From Umbelopsis isabellina (lineage: Eukaryota; Mucoromycota; Umbelopsidomycetes; Umbelopsidales; Umbelopsidaceae), in NCBI GenBank assembly GCA_016758905.1, contig JAEPQZ010000005.1, positions 62,001 through 126,000 of the forward strand: DNA of 64,000 nucleotides, given 5' to 3'. Position 1 is the stretch's first letter; every line of letters starts with the position of its first letter. Under the pieces are notes generated by a model, which did no database searches, was not told the origin of the DNA, and saw only the letters and a program-made list of their open reading frames with translations. A program made the position numbers and the translations under genes. Shown here piece by piece: positions 57,457-64,000 of the stretch.

Positions 57457-57932
57457 TCAGCGTGAGGATCTTCCCATCATTTCTACTTCTCCGCGAAGTT
57501 GTGCTCGACGCTCCTCCTCAGACAACCTCTGCTTGAGCCGCAATTCGTCTACGTATTGGCGCTGAGTCCTTTCTCTATCGGCATACTGGTCTTCGTGAAA
57601 TGCTTTTTGCTCTCCATAAGCTTGAGAAGCTGGTGTTGGCCGGTTGTGTCTTCTGTCGTAAACTAAGGGAAATTTTTAATATATTATGTGTAGGTGCTCT
57701 TCTGGATGAGACATATCTTACTCCAGTAACCAGTGTATGCAAGAGTGGCGCCAATAATACCGGCACGAGCAATCCTCAGCGCACGAGCGTGTTCAATTCT
57801 AAAAGGAATTCGTGGTTTTGAACCTGGCGCTTCGAGAGCACGTTGTTCCAATCTGCTCAACACATTCTGTATACCGTAAACAGTGACTCCTCCGAGCGCA
57901 ATAAGTAGGAATGGTGGCAGTCTGGGGATCAT
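57457..57932 (-). CDS. Small two-helix membrane protein, unknown function
   Basis: 138 residues in two exons, 57932-57722 and 57662-57457. Not recognised. The N-terminus is hydrophobic (MIPRLPPFLLIALGGVTVYG), followed by a polar charged loop with Arg-rich helix, and a second membrane helix (IARAGIIGATLAYTGYWIY). The C-terminal 60 residues are highly charged and helical (DELRLKQRLSEEERRAQLRGE). Size, two helices and a charged helical tail resemble small mitochondrial inner-membrane assembly factors, but that is only resemblance. The exon junction was fixed by the acceptor at 57663, the only nearby one keeping the frame. The upstream non-ATG frame was not used. Confidence 0.7.
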
Positions 57933-58231
57933 TGTTGGCAATGAAGCGCCTCTTTGTTCAGCGGAATTGGACTATTTCAGAAATTTTCGGAAAGCACTGA
58001 GCAACTCCACAATGTGTCATAACGAGACTCCATATAGTTCAAATTTATCTTACACTGTGCCGTGGTTCTTTTCTTTTTTTAAAAAGTTGATTTAAGTGTA
58101 TTATTATATGGAATAACGATGTAGTATAATTGTTTTTTACAAGTCTCCACTAGAAGCCCACTGAAGGCCGTTCTATGAAAGGCAACGACAAACACTAAGA
58201 AATAATTGAAAGGTATGTTAAAGGTCCAGAT

Positions 58232-60512
58232 TTAGTGTTCAACTTCGTGGGATTCTAAGCCTTTCTCTTCATCAGTGACAACTTCCGCTTGTGGTTCTCC
58301 TTGTGGTTCTACTTGTTGTGTCTCTGTTTCAACTTGCTTGACAGCTGGTGGAGCGCCGAATCTTGCGTTGTTAATAAACAATGATACTATCAAAGCTATA
58401 GCAGCGGTCACAATTGAGATCAGGAAGACATTGTGAAGGCACACATTATAAAGATTGATGATGGCAGAACGGTATTGAGTAGATATGTTCACGATTTGTG
58501 TATAATCCTCAATGGCGTTTACTGCTTGAGCAGCTTGCAGTGCCGCAGGATCGACGCTGGGAAGTTGTTTCGCGAGAAGGACATTCATCACAGTTTGATA
58601 GATGGCAATACCGACGGTAGACGCTAAAGTCATAAAGAATGTGTTCAAGCTAGTGGCTACTGCCATGAATTTCTTCTCAGTGGCGTTTTGAACTGCAACT
58701 ACTGTGTTTTGCATTGTGAAGCCAAATCCTAAGCCGGCAAATCCCAAGAATCCAGCCTGAGCAGAGTAGTTTGATTGCGGATTTAGGCTATAGAAAAGAC
58801 CGTATCCCAAAACGTTGAAGCAAGCACCAAGTACCAAAAATGGTTTGACCCTCTTTACAATAGGAATTAGGTAGCCTCCACCGATAGAGGCGCCAATCAT
58901 GCACATCTTTAAGTGAATAAAGTTAGTTTAGGCAGTTTGGTCACAAAAAACCATTTAGCAAAGGCTGATTACCATGTAGGGAAGAAGTCGAACACCAGAG
59001 CCAGTACTGTCTGCCAAATACACAGCTTGGAACATAACTGGACCAAAGTAAATGGCTCCAATGAAACCCAAAGCAACCATGAAAGTGAAAGTATATATAA
59101 TGGCAACAGAAGGGTTGAAAAGAACGGGCAGAGGGATAAGCTAAGTGTGCCAAAGGGTGATTAATGATTGCTGTGAGAAAGGCACTGTTTAGTTTATCAA
59201 ACAGTCCTGAATAGGGTACTTACGGGCTCCTTCGCTACTTTACCCTCGACAAAGCCGAGAAGCAAAAGACTGATACCAGATCCAACAAAAGTGCCAATAA
59301 CATGAGGACTACCCCATCTATAAAGTAAAGAGTATGAGTATGAAGTGTGTTGTGGTGGAGGTCATAGATGTATTGATTGAAACATACGCATATTTGACAC
59401 CTCCCCAACTTAAAGCCAACAAAAGCAGGACAACAAAGAGGATCGACAGAGCAATACCCAGCCAATCAATACGCTTAATCTTTGATGCCAACGAAGAAGG
59501 TGTTTCCAGCGGAAGATGCAAAAATATGGTAATAAGTGCAAACGCAACAACGGAGAGAATGACATTCAGCCTAAATACACCAAAGTCAGTCATCTAAATC
59601 AATTATGGAAATGTATATTAAAGTAGCTGCTTACCAGAAATCCCATCGCCAGGTAACATGGTCGACAAAGGCACCGCCTAATGATCGATAGCTCAAAGCT
59701 GAGTTAAAGTTTCAAATAATTATAAAGTATGACTAAACTTCACTTACCAACCAGTGGACCAAAAACGCTGGCCACGCCATAAACGACCATCATTAAAGAT
59801 TGGTATCTTGGTCGCATATGCAGTGGTGCAATATCGGCAATAATGATGTACACAATGGAAATAATGCCACCTCCACCTAAACCTTGAATTGTTCGTCCAG
59901 CTATCAATGTGCCCATAGTTTTCGCACATGCATTGACGATAGAACCGATGCAAAAAAGCACAATACCAACTTGAATGACAGGTTTCCTGAAAGAAGTAGC
60001 ATAGTCATATATTTAGTAAACACCACTTGATTTTTTAAATATATAATATATATCAAATGTTTTTTTTCCCAACCTGCCAAAAATATCAGAAAACTGTGTG
60101 GATCGGAGAATGCAAAATAAAAAACTTAATATTCAGATCAAAAGAGACGGCAGCGGATCATAAAAAATGTATATTGACTTCGCGTTACCTTTCCGTAAAG
60201 TGGCTGGGTGGCATTGAATGCAACAAGATATGCTGTTGCGATCCACGTCGCATCTGGCAAGTCACTCAATTCGGCCGATATTTTACCCATAGCTGGAGCA
60301 ATGACCGTGGAGTTCAGTGAAGCCATGAACATGGCTACGCAAAGACCGAGGTATATAGTGAAAGTTGAGAGGTTTTTTTTGGTTCCTTCTGAAGGGAGCA
60401 TGCTGCCATGCTTGCTATTGATTTGTTGGAGATCATGCGATTTCTCTTGTTCCTCTATTGAGTGTTTTTCGGAAACGTCGTCATGAAGAGTATCACTCTG
60501 ATTATTGTCCAT
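58232..60512 (-). CDS. MFS drug:H+ antiporter, DHA2 (14-helix) family
   Basis: 581 residues in eight exons: 60512-60189, 60094-60075, 59986-59748, 59677-59635, 59570-59388, 59317-59224, 59140-58973, 58906-58232. The cytosolic N-terminus (about 45 residues) is charged. Helix 1 begins FTIYLGLCVAMFMASLNSTVIAPA; motif A between helices 2 and 3 is GKFSDIFGRKPV; IQGLGGGGIISIVYIIIADI follows with the R-x3-G-x3-G pattern; WRWDFWLNV is the usual W-R-W-x-F of DHA2 proteins. Further helices bring the total to about 14. The C-terminal tail is acidic. Probably plasma- or vacuolar-membrane export of toxins or metabolites by proton exchange; substrate unknown. Exon 2 is just 20 bp and encodes part of motif A. 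Confidence 0.93.
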
Positions 60513-60569
60513 GATGGTGAGAGAGGCAGGCGAAACTCCTTCGTGAGATCAAGATTTTTTTGGCTTTGA

Positions 60570-60575
60570 TTTATA
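60570..60575 (-). promoter_or_regulatory. Candidate TATA box for the MFS gene
   Basis: TATAAA on the minus strand about 58 bp before the MFS start codon, in the context CCGTTTATAAATC. Position is a little close to the ATG but workable for a short leader. Confidence 0.45.
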
Positions 60576-61811
60576 AACGGCTTTGCTAATAATGGGCGTC
60601 TAATTCGGCACAATCGAAGGACCGGGCGGAGGTTCGAAAATATAGGGAAAAAGTTTAACCTCAGGGCCGATGGATGGCCCCCGCAGATCATGGCGAATAA
60701 CAGACAGAATACCAGGGAAATTTTAGCTCTTTCTATCTTGAAAGTTTATGCATAAAGGCATATTCTTGGGGTAAAGACATGTGTTGCAACTGGAACAAAT
60801 TATTGTTTTCAAGTAATTTTCGTTCTACATTCCTTTTGATATGCAGTTGATCTTCTCCACATTATGGTACAGTGGTCTCGTGCTAACAGCAAAGAACACC
60901 GTGACGCCTATGAGCATGAGGTAAAGAGGTGACGTGGACAAGGAGGAAAGTTCGCCCAGCATTGATCAGTAATGCTATTGCATACTGTGCACGCAGATTG
61001 ATCTTGATCGGCCTCACACTGTTACTTATTTTTAGACAATGAAATAGTAGGCAGCAATTGTCGCAACTTTGTTCGGGGTAATGAAAAAGATGCATAAATC
61101 AGTTCTGTAGCATGTTCTCGGGATATATTTTATATGGGGATGGCTTTTGCTTTTGGCAGAAGATGAGGCTTGGCATGCTATTGAAAATGCTTTCACTCAC
61201 GTTTCCGAAATATACTGTTTGTTCGTAATACAAACAACAAATGCAAACGCCTAAGGCGAATACATTGACATTCTTCACCAATATCAGTAGGTGAAGACGG
61301 CATGGTTATATGCTTTACCGACCAGCCAGCTTACCAGTGTAGTTTGATTTATACAATAATAGTTTTTAATTAACTTATGAAAGTCTGGCCACTCTTCGTA
61401 CGAAGAATGCAACACAATCCTACAATATATGCTCCTATGAAGATAGCCGCTATTTATTCATGAGCACGGTGCTACACATCATAGTACAATCAATGACACA
61501 ATTAATCTGTAAATTCATATTTTGAAGTCATTATTACATTTGCAATCCATAAGCTTGCGGGATAGCGGCAACTGATTGCTACGTTTGGCCCAGGAACAAA
61601 GGAAACTTATGATACTATTTAGCACGTGATGTAGTTACACGACACATTTCATGCGCCACCCAACATGTGCAGTCGCAGCAAAGTGCAATCTGTCTATTAG
61701 CATTAAAAATAAGCATCTAATGCCCGCTACAACTTCTTTCAATTAACGCAAGTACTGAGTCACTGACAAAATAGGTATTGTCAAATGAGATATCTATAAA
61801 CAGAAGTTTAG

Positions 61812-61822
61812 CGTTACGTGAC
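61812..61822 (+). repeat. Isolated copy of CGTTACGTGAC
   Basis: Exact match to the 11-bp motif clustered at 34.9-35.3 kb, in another gene-free block 26 kb away; both here and at 34862 the motif is followed by AA. Confidence 0.6.
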
Positions 61823-64000
61823 AAGCCGATAAATAACATGAGGCTTGGTGTCTTTGTCCCTGGATCAGTCTGTGCGCAGCCCAATAATGTAATGAAAGCT
61901 ATATTTCCTCGCCAAAATGGGCTATGGAAAGGGGTCAACCAATTATATGATCCAGTGTAAGATGTTCATGGATCAGTTTAGCATCTAATAACAATGATAC
62001 AATAGTGGGTGATACGTTAGTTTAGCGGATCAAAAAATATCGCGTGCACTCATAATTTGCTACAGCCGTGATAAGTGAAGTTGTATAGTCTGTCAATTAA
62101 GGTATATAAACAGCGATATGAAATGGTCTATACATACTGACAATTTGGAACAGCTGATAGCGGCAACGAATAATCAATTTGGAGACAAAGAACTCAGATA
62201 AGCAGATTATCTGATTATTCGGTTCCTACATCTCGGAATAAAAAACTATGTCCTTTTACAAAAAGAGAAGAGACACTTTTATAGCTGCCCATGCCAATGA
62301 GAAATAGAGTAGATCTCCAGGGATGTCTTCCACTAATAGGGTTTGCACATTTGACTCGCTGCGCCTTGCGAAGTGTGGTCTAGAGACAAAGAAAATCTTA
62401 TCATGCGAGTGAAATTTTACAGGTATGGTACTGTGCCTTTCTTTCCCTGCTTGTATCAGTAGGTACAAGTACATGACAAACAAGAATTCGTACCATTGTA
62501 TTATGGAGTTTATAACACCGGCCTGAGAGTCTGTGCGTTTCGATGTTTCAAAACTCCTCTTGGATAATTTGAACGACAGATGTACATACTCATCACAGCT
62601 ATAGACAAAATAATATATTATTATGTAGATTTCGATTGAATCCAGATCTCATCATAATAAATGAAAGTAACTACTTTTTACTAGCGATTTATAGCTTCGA
62701 ATTTTTAAGTGGTAGATTGAAAGAAGATTTTGCTAGAATTCAGTGTTCAAAAGACTGACCAACTTTAATAACATATTCAGGTTAGCAAAAATTCATAGGC
62801 AGGCTAGGCAACGGTCGAACGTACTGGTGGCAATACTATGCAGTACCTGATGTCTTGTCTATCCAGAGGAGAAACGGGTCGAAGCTAGGCAATTGAAATG
62901 GACCCTGGACCGTCAGAATGACCCTAGGAACAATTAGCATTACACCATCACTCTTCCCAATCTTTGCGGTTTATTTGACCCTTGTGCTTTTTTCTCAAAG
63001 AATAGGTAAATTACTCCAAAAAGTTCATGGTAACCAATTGTTTCGCTTTGTTGAATTGCCTTGCCTCTGTGAAAACCTTGAAAGTTGAAGCATTTCTGTC
63101 CGGTATCAATCTTCAATTCTTGCGAGTTTGACATGAAAGTTTGCTCCACACATCCATAGTGGTAGGATGTTTTGAAGCGTAACTAATGTGACTTTCTGCT
63201 ATAAACGACACAGAAGAACTTACGATATCATTGACTATGCTTCTCTCGTTACCTCTCGCATAACGGTTGATGAATGCATGAACATTAGCAACAGCTCTCT
63301 AATATGCGTATTGGCGAAAAGTATAATATGAATAGTACTACTGATGACAGCAATTCTGCTAAGCTAAGCTTATTTTTGATTGAACATCATTTTTTGGTTG
63401 TAGCTATAACTGTGGTCAGTCGGCCGGCAACGGTAACAGAGAAAGTCTAATGAATGAGATTCTAAAAGGCTGTAGACTCTATCTTTTTCAGGTCATTACA
63501 GAAACTTGTGTGTTTTCGAAAATGAATACTATGTTCACTAGTAGCGAATGCCTATCATAGCTACAGCTGTAGTATTGATAAGTTTAAGGTGATTGGAATT
63601 GGGCTTGCTGATATGTTTCTGTTCCTAGATGATCCAGAGTTCGTGGGCCTTTTCGCATGTCCTCTGGCAATCCGAACAGGTTCAGCAACAATAGCCCATA
63701 ACCGTGCTTTAGTCTAGTATATCTATAGTGTTTCATGCTAGTAAAAAACTAAGATTTTTCTGGAAATTTTCTATAGCTAGGATGAGCGGCAATAGCGCAA
63801 AAAAAGTTGACTTTTGCTCGAGGCAAAAAGTATGTATAGTTATTCACATTTGAGTAACCATTTTAAAGGGCTGCGGCTCTAGCAATGAGTTACTCTTCGG
63901 CGAGCAAGTAGGTAGCTTTTGAATTTGGCGAAAATATGCTATTGGTATGAATCACTTTATAACTTTTTGGCTTTGATGTATGATCAATATGACCTGTGAA

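Larger units (their letters stand above)
60513..64000. other. 3.5-kb region with no supportable gene
   Basis: Apart from the first ~150 bp (MFS promoter), I find no protein domain, tRNA, or repeat family on either strand. Open frames are 60-90 codons with unremarkable composition. It holds one isolated copy of CGTTACGTGAC (61812-61822) and a 14-bp perfect palindrome (61393-61406). It may be spacer, a decayed element, or regulatory DNA of a gene beyond the right edge. Confidence 0.6.

Noticed and set aside
61393-61406. 14-bp perfect palindrome TCTTCGTACGAAGA
   Set aside because: Single copy with no associated gene; palindromes this short occur by chance in several kb.

Overview
The window is a gene-dense stretch of nuclear DNA from a filamentous fungus. 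Nearly every gene is split by short GT-AG introns (mostly 50-130 bp), intergenic DNA is AT-rich, and the gene set is fungal: a KES1-type sterol carrier, NCA2, a velvet factor, a Zn2Cys6 factor and a DHA2 drug exporter. An Integrator INTS7 homologue (missing from most Dikarya) and an HSPA12-type Hsp70 point to an early-diverging lineage. Mucoromycota is my best guess; that placement is inference from gene content. I built the exon models by hand from splice sites and checked that they stay in frame end to end.

Layout. 0-12 kb: INTS7 (3' part beyond the left edge) divergent from a PQ-loop vacuolar transporter; a GID/CTLH E3 subunit (RMD5) divergent from a membrane-anchored DUF4097 protein; UBP6/USP14; a TPX2-like protein. 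12-24 kb: KES1 divergent from an epoxide-hydrolase-like enzyme; a large membrane protein with NP-type beta-sandwich repeats; a mucin-like wall sensor; an MPO1-like enzyme; NCA2. 24-32 kb: phosphoacetylglucosamine mutase (chitin precursor pathway), a small beta-trefoil lectin and a 1,102-residue TBC RabGAP. 32-41 kb: a subtilase with a possible GPI tail, tRNA-Ile(AAT), a 2.3-kb gene-free block with a cluster of an 11-bp palindrome-forming motif, a DUF4112 protein, WDR55/JIP5, mitoribosomal mL40 and an unknown protein. 41-57 kb: an intronless nitrilase-family enzyme, uracil-DNA glycosylase, a RhoGAP protein, an unknown coiled-coil protein, a Zn2Cys6 factor, a velvet factor and an HSPA12-like Hsp70. 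57-64 kb: a small two-helix membrane protein, a 14-helix MFS exporter and about 3.5 kb with no gene I can support.

There is no single pathway cluster. Themes are protein turnover (RMD5, UBP6), lipid and membrane traffic (KES1, MPO1-like, TBC, RhoGAP), wall building and sensing (PGM3, S/T-rich sensor, subtilase) and mitochondrial function (NCA2, mL40, a possible long UNG form). Many genes sit in head-to-head pairs over short gaps. No CRISPR array, intact transposon, virus-derived element or rRNA was found.
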